NCBI GenBank assembly: GCA_024195265.1
Contig: JAJLRJ010000013.1
Span: 10,201,332-10,265,331, forward strand
DNA: 64,000 bases
Direction of reading: 5' to 3'
Source: Dendrophyllia cribrosa
Taxonomy: Eukaryota; Cnidaria; Anthozoa; Scleractinia; Dendrophylliidae
Shown here: positions 42,654 through 54,900 of the stretch, piece after piece
Layout of the letters: each line of letters begins with the position of its first letter
Numbering within the stretch: position 1 is the first letter of the stretch
The notes under the pieces: model-generated
The model's database searches: none
What the model was told of the DNA's origin: nothing
The model's input: the letters and a program-made list of their open reading frames with translations, nothing else
Position numbers and translations under genes: made by a program

Positions 42654-45600
42654 GTAAACTTCTTCTTTAATAAATTGACCAAGGTCCAGCGAAAATAAGA
42701 AAAAACACGTAAAAGCACTTAAAGTAGAACGTACTAGAAACATGCGTTACACGACATCTTCAAAGGGGAAGGGTAGCTTAGGCAATTTTCTTTTAGCGTG
42801 AATTTATTTTCGCAACCAAATAATGTGCAGCAATATTTTACCGGTTTACAGTTTACATAATTTTTAATTCCCTTCACTGTGCACATAACTTTTTCTTTTG
42901 CAAAAACGGTGCAGGAATGTTCCTTTTTTTGGCAATTGCCCATAAATAGTAATTTATTTAATAGATATAGATAAAAATTCTGCGTCTCAAATAAACGTGC
43001 CTGTTAAGTAATAATTGTGATGTCCCTCGTGTTTTATTTGGTTTGCAGTATCAGGTTGAAACATCTTCGCTCTCCATGGCTAAAATTGGGTTAGCATTTT
43101 CTGGAGGTGGGATTCGGTCAGCGGCTTTCTGTTCGGGAGTTCTGCGCAGACTGCTTCAGAAGAACGTGAAGATAGACTACCTGAGCTGCGTGTCGGGAGG
43201 TGGTTACACAGGGTCCGCTTACATGGACTGGAAATATAGACACGGCAAAAAAGACGACAAGACATGGCATCAGGAATTTTTCAACCACATGAGACGAGAG
43301 GCGGGGTTAATCTGTCACTGGAATAAGCCCTGCAAGGCTATTCTGGAGTTCATGGCTATATTGGCTGTTATACTCTTCGTCTCGATTGTTGTACCAGTGG
43401 TCATGTGGGTTTCAGTGGCGTTTCCTATGGCTTATGTCATAGATTTCCTCTTCGGTAAAATTCTTAGAGGTGGAGAACTTTCATGTTCTGAAGTGGTGCA
43501 AAATAACCCGAACAAATCCAGCGATGAATGTCGGTTGGAACGCCAGTCGTCGGACGCTATATATCATCGATTTGCTTTATTTCTGGTACCCGTATTCGTT
43601 TCATTTATATCTTATGTTCTAAAACGCTGTATTCCAAAAGCAAAAGGCCTTTTAAAATTTCTTTCCACTTTATGTGTAGCCTTTTTTGCACTGGTCTTTT
43701 TCCCGTGGTTCATAAATAATTTCCTTCGTTTTGTTCCAAATTGGTTAAAAATATTCATATTTTTCCCTCTCCTATTTCTTTGGCTTTCATTTCCTCTTGT
43801 CCGCTCAACTGCCACACTTATGATTGGCATATACGTTTGCTCGTTTGTTGTTTATTGGCGAGTTTATAAAGAGAGTGCCCTGGGAGTTGGCTATGACGAT
43901 AAGGCGTTCAATTTGCTGCTGGGAATAGCAACATTATTGAACTGGATTGGACCTTTGTTGGTTACCATTCAGCAACGCCTTGCTCACGTTTATGTCAGGT
44001 AAGTTTTCCACAAATTACGATTCATCACTTAGACAGACTTATAAGTGCCATTAAAATAACTTTGTCGGAAAAAAGGACGCGTTGGACAAAAGGACGGTAG
44101 AAAATACACTGTATTTTGTATTATTGGCTATAACTTCTAGAGTACCCGAAATGTAAAGAGCATGACACAATTAGTTAAATGCTAAAGTTTGAGCCGCATA
44201 ACATTTAAGGATGAGTTTTTTACAGCAGTTTGAATATTTGAAAATTTAAAGAATTTGTATGGAAAAAGTTCCCTATAGAAATCTTGGGTTTAAATGTTTC
44301 AGCTCAAAAACTTTCACTCACGAAGACTAACTAGTGGAAAAATAACGAACCAAAACGAACCAGCACAAGCTTTTACAATAAGAAAGTGAGATTTTTAGAG
44401 ATTTAAAAATTGAGAGTCTTAGAGGCAACATGGGATCCCATCTAAACTCTGCCAAGTCAACTTAAAATAAATTGTACTGGCCACAATACAGGTTAACAGT
44501 CTAGTATAAGCCAAACATGTTTCTGAAAGGCCTAATACTAATGACAAGACAAGACGGCTAGTTTAAGGCTTTTTGCTAGCATTTTATTGAGACAGGGTCC
44601 ACAAATAATTGGATGTGTCACACATTCATATTAATTTTCTAACTGGATTTGTTAAAACGTGTCTCTAGAAATTTCAAGTGCGTTTAAACAATTTGACACT
44701 TAAGGCGAATGAAAAACATTTAAAAGTATCTAGATATGGCTTAAAATGACATCTTAATTGCTGGCAACTCACGACGACTTGTTCTCGGCAAAAGTGACAA
44801 TTTGCAATGAAATTAACACCATTTGGAAAGCACACAAATATATGACCTTTTAGTATTTCAAACGATACGGTTCATAGCAAAACGTTCGCCGAAGATATAT
44901 CTAGAATTCGCCTTCCTTGAACCCAGAATGGGTTATCTAAGGCACTATTGCTTTAACTAAACACAGAAGAAGCTGAGCTGTTTTATGCCTTGCACAGAAC
45001 ATACTAAGCAGCTCGATCGACATACCTGTAGCTGATAAGTAATCACTTGTCAACACCAACTTGACGAAGCCGGAAATCACACAATAAAATTATTTTGCGG
45101 CAGTAGAAAACGTCCGGGAAACTAACTATATATATAGCCTTTCCACGTTTCTCACAAGCATAATATCATCAAATAACTCGACAAAACTCACGCTCTTGGC
45201 AAACAAACATCCGTCTTCACAGTAATTTTATTCGAGTTCCCGGATGTAGACTCGCGTTTGACAGGGGAAAATAAGCCTCTTGCCTTCCAAACAAATTTTT
45301 ACTGAAGTCTTTGGCCTGGTCAAAATTCAACAACAATTCGGCTGCCGTTTAATAGATATGACCCGTAGAGGCTACTTTTTGAGGCCAAAGACTTGTTACC
45401 GCCAAGAACAAAGTACACAATATCATAATCTTTTCGCCTTGGCCCGAGATCAAAAGTGTCACCCGTGTAGCCTGAAAAGAGACGGAATACAGTAAGATAT
45501 TGGACGAGAACAGACTGTACCAATCGCCGGCTTTCTTTCCCTCACGGGACTTAATGATGTCCTCGGGGAAACTCTGTTCAAGGCAGCCAAAAGGAAATCT

Positions 45601-45936
45601 ACTGAAAATAACCGACCAAGAAAGAAACTGATTTCCAGCGTAGCGCGCGCTATTTCGAAACATTTGATTCTGTCATAGTAGAGAATCATGGGAAGTAACG
45701 ACAATCTTTGCAGTTGGAGGGGAAGGGAGGGGTGGGGGGGGGGGGGGGTGGGGGGGGGGGGGGGGGGGGTGCCGGGTTTAAGCCAGTTTATAAACATATG
45801 ACCGGACAGTCTACTGCAGCTTTTAAGAGCATATGTAGTAAAAAAAGATAATGATAACAGAAACAACCAGACAGGAAACAAGAGTCAACAAAGGAATCTC
45901 AGAGCAATTTTTAAAGACATGTTTTATCAAATCCAG

Positions 45937-45996
<60 letters not shown>

Positions 45997-48900
45997 TGAA
46001 TAAATGTTTGTTTGAACGAAAATTTGCCCTGAGTGGGATTTGAACCCACGTCCCCCTGCACACTAGTCAGGTGTGATAACCACTGCACCATCAGGACCAC
46101 CATGCTGGCAACATGGCAATCGAAGAGGTGATTTATGTGATTCCAGACGTGGGCCTCCGAGATTTTTTCTTTCGAGGTGACAGGGTAGGGGAAGCCTATA
46201 ACTTCGTTTGAAACCCAACTAAGGATCAAATTCATGATACACGACCGAAGTCAACTTAGCGAGTGACAAGAGAGGATCCACAAGGGATACAGGCTATTTA
46301 ATATATATATGAACAGTGTATGAGAGAACCCCTAACCCTGCACACCCCAAATAATCATATTTTTACTGAATAAATGTTTGAAAGAAAATTTGCCCTGAGT
46401 GGGATTTGAACCCACGTCCCCCTGTACACTAGTCAGGTGTAATAACCACTACACCATCAGGACCACCATGCTGGCAACATGGCAATCGAAGAGGTGATTT
46501 ATGTGATTCCAGACGTGGGCCTCCCGGGATTTTTTCTTTCGAGGTGACAGGGTAGGGGAAGCCTATAACTTCGTTTGAAACCCAACTAAGGATCAAATTC
46601 ATGATACACGACCGAAGTCAACTTAGCGAGTGTTCTTCTACATAGAAAACGTTTTCAATTTAGTAAAAAAAGAGTTAAAACAACAAGCGCGTAAAAAACG
46701 ACATCACATACGAAAGCTTTGAACAGTTTACAGAAAGAGTTAATGAGAACAAACAGTTAAAATGCACTGTAAGTAAGCTTCGAGGTAATTCTAGGTTTTA
46801 ACTTGAAGTAAATATAACGCCCTGAGTTGTAACTTGTTAACGTTAGCAGAAACCACTTTTGCGCTAACTACAGAAGAGATCTGGAAAAGAGTCTTTTTCA
46901 TAGGAATTATCACGTGTCCATGACGTCGTAATATTCAAATCAAAGTGGGAAAGTAACGATGGTCGATCGATCCTGAAGCCACTCTCAAAAATAGTACATT
47001 TGGCTTTGAGCTCTTGTAGTCAATTTTATTTTCTTTGTTCGCCACATTTGTGCCCGTCTGGTGGTTGAAGGACATCATTAAGTCCGGAAACCCGTAAGTC
47101 ACTAGCACCTTCCAAAGAAACGAGGCGTGTTTTGCTTTTCGACTGTCGAATAGTGCTGATGTTGGCACTCTTGCGGCCGTTCACGATCGGTAGGCAAGCC
47201 GACCCAGACGGAGTCTAAAAGTACGTCTTGTCTAAAAACTGTATGATCGTGAGTTGCAGCCCATTTGCGACACCTTGCTGTGACCGAAGTTTGGAATTGA
47301 AGACGTGCTTTTAGACTTATATATGTTTGTGAAAAATCAGTTGGAGGGCATTCCGCGTTCGTTGAACTCTGGAGTTTCCCATAATTCATTGCGGTATCTG
47401 TTGCGTTCTTTTCGCTGTATGAGAAGCTTGCGATAAAAACGAAGAGGCAGGGAAGGCAATAATCTCAGCAATAAAGTAGATTGCTCGTCTCCAGCGAAAG
47501 AAGCATCTTTTTATCCTTCTACTCGAGACGAAATGTAGAAGATCGTAGCTTTTAAAAGCGGCGTCACGTTACTTTGCGTGACTTTGAAAAGGGTCAGAAA
47601 ACATACTATGGTTCCTTTGTCAGCAAGCGGAATTGAAGGTGGACCAAAGTGAAACCAAAAATTCCGTAAATGTTTTAATGTTATGCAGTTAGACTCTGTA
47701 CTTGATTTTGTTATATCTCTATAAGTGAATAATGTGGTTTATCGGTATTCACACTTTTTGCTCGGCGATTTGACTAATTAAATCTCAAACATCATGCGTC
47801 CTGTTGACAGCGGATGTTTTTCACGCTTTGGAATTGTTAGCTGTTTAGCTGTTGAGCCGCTAGTTCAGCAAAACACTTTCTATAAGACTATAGCCGGCTG
47901 CCCTTCCATCCGAATTTCGTAAATATATCTTACGCTCCGCGAATGTTAAACTTCGGATCGCCAAAGTGAATAGTTAGCGGCCGTGAGACAGAATATTGAT
48001 CTTGTTCATTTCAACTTTCTTCTGAGAATAATATAAATTTAGAATAGGTTCTATGAGCTCTTTTTTCTTATGGCGAGATCAGATCGATCAGTTGACTATT
48101 CTAGTGAGATCAGTTTCAAATTATTTATAGCATCGCATTATATGTGTGTGTATTTCTGCTTTTATCCCGTTTGTTTTGTTTCGAATGCTGTAAAACGACT
48201 GCTAGTAATTAGTGAACTTCACTGCTATTGCTTCTGTAGCGATACTGGGCCAATACTGCCCTAATGCTGTATCACTAGGACAACTATTCTAATTCTGGCG
48301 TGCGTTTCTCAAAGGTCCCGAAGACATGTCGGGCCGAAAGCCATTTTTAATTCTCAGTTTCTATGAAGTGGAGCTGAAGTTAATAGTCCACAAGTCTGCC
48401 CGACGTGTTTCGTCAACTACGAATTCTATTTCTAAGCTTTCAAAATAAACAAAAACTTATTTCTTGTCATTAACACTGTGCACAAAATAAGGCTTTTCGG
48501 CCCGAAAAGTTTTCGGGGCCTTTGAGAAACGCACGCCTGATCCTAACCCTAACCCTTTAAACTCAAAATGTGACGTTAACCTAAAACCACCAAAAAGTTG
48601 TTGTACCCTTAGGCTAACCTAACCCCTTATACTAAAGAAAGTTAACCCTGGCCTAGACCAAAACCTGAACCTTAACCCTATCGCTGAGCTCAACTCTATA
48701 AGTCATGTAACTCAGGACGTTATATTTACTATGTACCCTTTATGCGGTGAGCGCTATTGCAGTTGACAATATTATTCGTTCAATGAATAAGCGCTTAAAT
48801 CTTGTCATTAAGAAGGGAAAGTGTACAAAATACTAGTTGTTAAGAGCAGATCCGTGCAAGAATCAAACAAAATCGCAAATTTTCGGCAAAGCTGAAAAAA

Positions 48901-51900
48901 ATCAAATTAGCTCCTCTTTTGCATATAGATAGTCTATAGTAAGTACATGAATGCCATGTAGTTTTTTCCTTGAAATATCTATTTGTTTCCGAGAAAAACG
49001 AAGAAAGTCGTTATCATCTCAGGGCACAATTTGACAATCTCAAACACATGCAAACAGGGTTGAAATAAGACATGATTCACTCGACTCGCGTATCAAAACT
49101 ACTACGCTAGAAAAAGCTGTCATAGTTCCAATTTGTTGTATAACTTGTCATAGTCTAAACACCATGATTTCATAAAAATTGGATTAATCTAAGTATTCAA
49201 GGGAAGCAAAAAGCTTATGGCTCTCCCGTGCTCCGTAAAACGGTAGGCGAAAAACAACAATGATTTTGAGCATGTGTCTTTGTTCAGAATTTCGTAATAT
49301 TACGAATGACAATACTAGAATTGACGATCTTTCAAAATATGTAAAGTTTGGTCTGGGGAAATGAATTTGAGATTTTTAAGAATTTGTTGAAAATCGTGAA
49401 CGAAAGACATAAAATCACGCCACCTTGTGTATGCGTGACCAACAACAAAAACACTTAGAACGTTTTTCCTTGAGAAATCTTGGCAATTAAACTCTGACGC
49501 CAAAAAACAATGGAAATATACAAACCTTCACTTGGATATGACATAATGTTTCGTTTTGCCGTCTGTTCAATTTCATTCGTGAAGTTGATCACGAACAGTG
49601 AAGATCAGTGAAGCCCGTAGCCACGATCAAAACCGCTTTACTTTTCGCTGAATTCTTCGTAGCTCACTTTGCTCTTTCGTACTCTTTATGCTTTTGATAC
49701 AATTTTTTCTGGTGGAAACTGTAAAAGGGCTCACAATAAAGCGAACTAGTTCAAGCATGTGTTCCCAGTTTTCCATCCTTGCATAACCGTGAACCAATTT
49801 GAGACCATATGCAAATTACGTCTGAAATTTGCATATCAGGCTGAGCAAGCGTTCGTGACAGTCACGGTTGGTACACAAGGTGGATATTAAAGTGCCTATG
49901 AAATGAAATTTATTTTTTGATGTATCGAAAGTTTCACCTTTTTAGACCTTGGAATAAAAGGTTTAAAGTGTTAGGGACGATGCGAAATGCTTTTTTTATG
50001 GTCTCAAAGTTAGGTTGTTGGCGCTAAAAAGTGGCTCCAATTTGTGCGCGGCCAAAACCAGTGTCATATTACACTGTGACGTAAATAGTTGTACAAACTG
50101 CTGCGGGAATATAGAGAACAAGAGAGCTGACAAGAGACGTCGCTAGAGGTGGACCAATATTATGTGGCGAGCGGCCTCAAACATACGAGATATTAGAATT
50201 CTTCGATAACAGAGGGTGTAACAAAGCTTTATTTTGCTCCAGAGGAAAATAGGCCGGCGAAATACACGAAATTTGTCCGTCGACATCGGAAAGGGTACGT
50301 CAAGCGATGTTGTTTTCAATGAAAGCGCTTATTGTTAAGATTAATATTATTTTGCAAAAGAAAATAACATTCCGGCCGGTGAGGCCGTTTAATCAAGCAT
50401 AATTTTTCCAATCCATATCCTGTTTGGAAGTTCCTTCAAGCCTCGGCTCGACTGGAGAGCCGTCGAAGTCAGTGAGGCCTACAAAAATATACTGACTCGA
50501 TCGGCACTGACTGACGAGTAATATAAATCTTTATACGGTATTCCGAATTATAAAATTCAAAGTGCAGCGACGCAAGTGTTCACTGGAAGGCGTCTATTCT
50601 ACGGAACATCTATCAAAAATCTACACGTACAAATGCGTAAGACTATTCGAAACAAAATACATCGTTGAATCATTGCGTGTTCGATCTGATCAATTTTTAT
50701 ACAATGAAATATAAATCAGACATAAATGTAAACACGATACTTTGAACTCACTTACAAGCCGCCAAGTGGTTAAAATTTCCAGAAACGATCAATCGCTGGC
50801 AAGACACTGAACTAAGAAGCATAATTATTACGTATATACTTGAGTTCAAACATTTTGAATAAATAAATAAAAAAATACGCTATCAAGGCACCTTGCACAT
50901 TCAATTCAGCAAGCCGCCTGAAAAACACCACCTCGGATATGCATAACATATCAGTATAATTTAGAAACTTTCAACTAGCAAGCCGCCAAGACATATCCTT
51001 CGCATTGAAAAAAGAACTTTAAGTAGACGAGCGACTGTGCCAAGCCGATAAAATAAGTTCATAACCTCCACGCGCGATCAATGAACTTCAGAGAAGACCG
51101 GCCGAGTCGCTAATGCGCTAATATCATGATTGTTTGTACTACAAATATATCGTTCGCGTTCGATAAACGCTAGTCAACGAGCCACTAAAAAGAAATAACA
51201 AAAACGCCTCTGCGTTCAATAAGCTTACAACTCAACTGGCGAACCACTGAGACGCTGTGCTACTGAAATGTATACCTTTCACGTTCAGTAATCTAAATGA
51301 TCAAAGTCCGTCTTCTTCATGTTCACTTCCTTCGCTCAAGCGGCACAGTCGGTTCGTCTCGCTACGGCAAAACTACAGTGGACACGATCATTTCAGTTGA
51401 TCAAGAGTGATCCGAAACTGATCCTCTTCACCTTCAGAGGACTGTAAAGAAACAAATTAGGCGCTGTCTGACATTTGTACAGCCAAAAACGTTGGCAAAA
51501 TGACCATCACGCTAAAGGATTCCAAGGGAATTGTAGCGTAAACAAACCAATGTGTCATACTATTTACGTAATTTACGTCATCACGCACGCCCACTCGCCC
51601 TCAGGCTCTCCAAAAATTGGAGCCACTTTTCAACCGAAGTGACGCATCTTCGAGGGGCTAAAAAACCGATTTTCTTTCTTTTCCTCGGGAAATGATTATT
51701 GTTTTCGTTCTTTGGACATAATAAACTAATGAAAAACGAAGAAAAAAAAATTCATTGCATAGGCACTTTAAGGTATTCTCAGTGGCCAAAATTCCATATT
51801 TTTTTGAAGTTTGATGAGTGTTGTTCGGAAGTCTTCAATTAATATAGTTCAAAACAGGAAAGAGATCTCGTGGGTTTTAAAATACAGTATTGACAGAAAA

Positions 51901-54900
51901 CCAATATTTATTACATGGGTGGGGTTGGGTTGGGGTGGATCTTGTCGGCCTGGATTTCACATGTTAAGCTACACAAATAATCTTTCAAACGAGAACGCAG
52001 GTACAAAGATTGAGAAATTTTGATCCATTTAATTGTCATTGTTTTTATTTTTAGAGTTTTATAAAGTCTTCTACTTCCGATTCTGGTACCTGATTGGACT
52101 GCTATGGTAAAACAACAACAAAGACAGGCCAGTCCTAGTTCCATTTCTAGAGTGTGACAATTGACAATGCTTTAGTTGTGAGAGGAACATTCCTCCTTCA
52201 TTGTCCCGCTTTTAATAAGAAATATTTCGGTTAATCTTCTCTTTAGCCGATACATACATGATTCGCGCTTTCCGCTCATTCCTTGCTCTGGTATAAGAAA
52301 TCAATTCCTGCGAAAAATTGCAGACGAAAAAAAAAATAAACACAATAAAATGAAGTTAAAAACACATTGAAAACTAGCGGAAAAGAATCAATGCAAGGCA
52401 CGTTTCATGCACGGAATTAAGAAATATAATTGATCAACTAATCAATTAATTAATGCCAATATAATGAAAACTGAAATAAACTGATGTGATATTTTTTTGG
52501 TGTACATTGTAGGAGAGCTATTAGGCATTTAACTCTAAAACACCCTTATGGACTACTGGTCCTAGAAAGAAAATTAGGAAACCATGGAACAAAGAATCTT
52601 CCGCGTTCTGAATTCTTAGGGGTTTTTACAACAACAACAAACAACAACAGTTTTATTTGAAACCTTCCAATTACAACAGTACCTCCCATCTATCATACAT
52701 ACATAATTTCATTCCACTTTAAGCGAATGCTACGTCGCTTGTACAATATATGATAGTCCAATACACCCTCTGGTGTCGTATTCAGGGCCCATGCACCCCA
52801 TTGGGAGAGATGGGGCAGAAAACGTTTGGGAAAGTTCTGCTTTCTCTAGTTCAGGTACTGCAGTCGCACAGTGTTCAGAGCCTTGAAGCATACCGCACTG
52901 TACATAGCGCGAGCATTAAGCCTTTCTAAAAAATACATGAAACATATGGCAAAAAGACCCAATGAATACCTTATCCACCCATGTACCAACCGTGACTGTC
53001 ACGAACGCTTGCTCAGTCTGATATGCAAATTTGAGACGTAATTTGCATATAGTCTCAAAACGGTTACGTTCACGGTTACGCAAGGATGGAAAACTGGGAA
53101 CACATGCTTGAACTAGTTCGCTTTATTGTCAGCCCTTTTACAGTTTCCGCCAGAAATCTGGTAAAAAAATTGTATCAACAGTATAAAGAGTACGAAAGTG
53201 AAAAGTGAGCTACGAAGAATTCAGCGAAAAGTTTGTAAAAGCGTTTTTGATCGTGGCTACGGGCTTCACTGTTCATGATAAACTTCACGAATGAAATTGA
53301 ACAGACGTCAAAACGAAACACTATGGACATTCAAGAATGTCATATCCAAGTTAAGGTTTGTATATTTTCATTGTTTTTTTTGTTTTTTGGCGTCAGAGTT
53401 GCCAAGATTTCTCAAGGAAAAACGTTTTTGTTTTTGTTGTTGGTCACGCACACACAAGATGGCGTGATTTTACGTCTTTCGTTCACGATTTTCAACAAAT
53501 TCTTAAAAATCCCAAATTCATTTCCCCAAACTAAACTTTGCATATTTTGAAAGATCGTCAACTCTAGTATTGTCATTCATAATATTACGAAATTCTGAAC
53601 AAAGGCACATGCTCAAAATCATCGCTGTTTTTCGCCTACCGTTTTACGGAGAACGGGAGAGCCATAAGCTTTTGACTTCATTTGAATATATACTTAGATT
53701 AAACTAATTTTTATGAAATCATGGTATTTAGACTGTGACAAGTTGTACAACAAATCGGAGCTATGACAGCTTTTTCTAGCGCAGTAGTTTTGATACGCGA
53801 GTCGAGTGAATCATGACTTATTTTAAGCCTGTTTGGTGTCGCCAATAGGCCATTTGCACGATGACGTCATATGACTACAACTACCAGAATCCTTCAATTT
53901 TTTGTTTTGTAGTGCAAATTAGGGCTATTGTTATTTAAACCGCACTGGGATTACAAAATTTAAATAAGAAAAGAAAAACGAAATGAATTCTGGTAGTTGT
54001 AGTCAAATGACGCCATCGTGCAAATGGCCTATTCGAACCCCGGGCTGAAAACTAATGTTTTCATTTTCCCAGAAACAAATAAGTTTTTCAAGAAAAAAAC
54101 TACACAGCAATTGTATACTTACTAAAGGCTACCTGTATGCAAAAGAAGAGCGAATTTTAGTTTTTTAACTTTGCCGTGTAATGTTTGATTTTTGCACGGA
54201 TTTGCTCTTAAATACGTGACTTGTGGTGCTTTCATAAAGTGTTAATTCTTCATGGCAAAAATGTAACGCATATTCCTGTAACTTTATAATGACATTACAT
54301 GTCTTTTACATGTCACGCTTTCGTAACATCTTTTACATGTCACGCTTTCGTGACAGTATAAGTGAATAAAAAGATTCATCACCCTCACCCCCTCCCCCTC
54401 CGCCTTCCAATGTTGATGACTGTTAGTTTGAATGCCATTTTGGATCTGGTACAACATTGATAAGGAGGGAGGGGTAGGGACTTGTTGAATACCATGTTAT
54501 CCTTGAAATATGCACAACAGTACACAATGTCTCAACTCTTTTTGCAATTGCTTGTATCTTCAGTTTTTACTCACAGTTTGCAACCCGAGTCCAATTTGAG
54601 AACAATTTGTCCTCTTAAAACAGTATTTTAACAAGTGACATAACAAAAATGACAGGTACCTTTTACAAAATTCAGACAGATATATATACAGTTAAATTGA
54701 GAACAGAAATTTTCACAACAAAGATTATGAGTGAAAAAGTGCCTCAGCCGGGAGTTGAACCCGGGTCTCCTGGTGACCGGACAGATGCCTTAGCCACTAG
54801 GCCACTGAGACAACCACACTTACACAAACACAAACAACACATTTATGGCTTCATAGTGGAAAGCTCTTGGGAGACATTAACACAAATTCTGCAATTAGGA

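Larger units (their letters stand above)
46003..46630. repeat. Direct duplication of a tRNA-containing unit of about 260 bp
   Basis: AATAAATGTTTG...GAAAATTTGCCCTGAGTG through ACACGACCGAAGTCAACTTA occurs at 46000-46260 and 46367-46627, separated by about 105 bp of other sequence. Confidence 0.8.
48840..54211. mobile_element. 5.4-kb fold-back element in intron 2 of the patatin-like gene
   Basis: Tips TTAAGAGCAGATCCGTGCAAG / (C/T)TTGCACGGATTTGCTCTTAA type. The arms 48840-49880 and 52977-54211 match throughout (GCTCTCCCGT, GCCTACCGTTTTACGG, GAATTTCGTAATATTACGAA, CGTGACAGTCACGGTTGGTA). No transposase was recognised between them. Younger elements sit inside (49888-51771, 53846-54031). Confidence 0.75.

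Noticed and set aside
42734..42943. 69-residue Cys-rich minus-strand frame
   Set aside because: Lies inside the 395-bp first intron of the patatin gene and its 5' flank, lacks a signal peptide and splice context, and its Cys spacing matches no family I know.
45459..45881. Proline-rich 140-residue frame
   Set aside because: The proline run is a translation of the G-rich tract at 45717-45771.
46935..47389. Two overlapping minus-strand frames in intron 2
   Set aside because: No domain, no splice signals, and the patatin exons on either side join exactly in phase without them.
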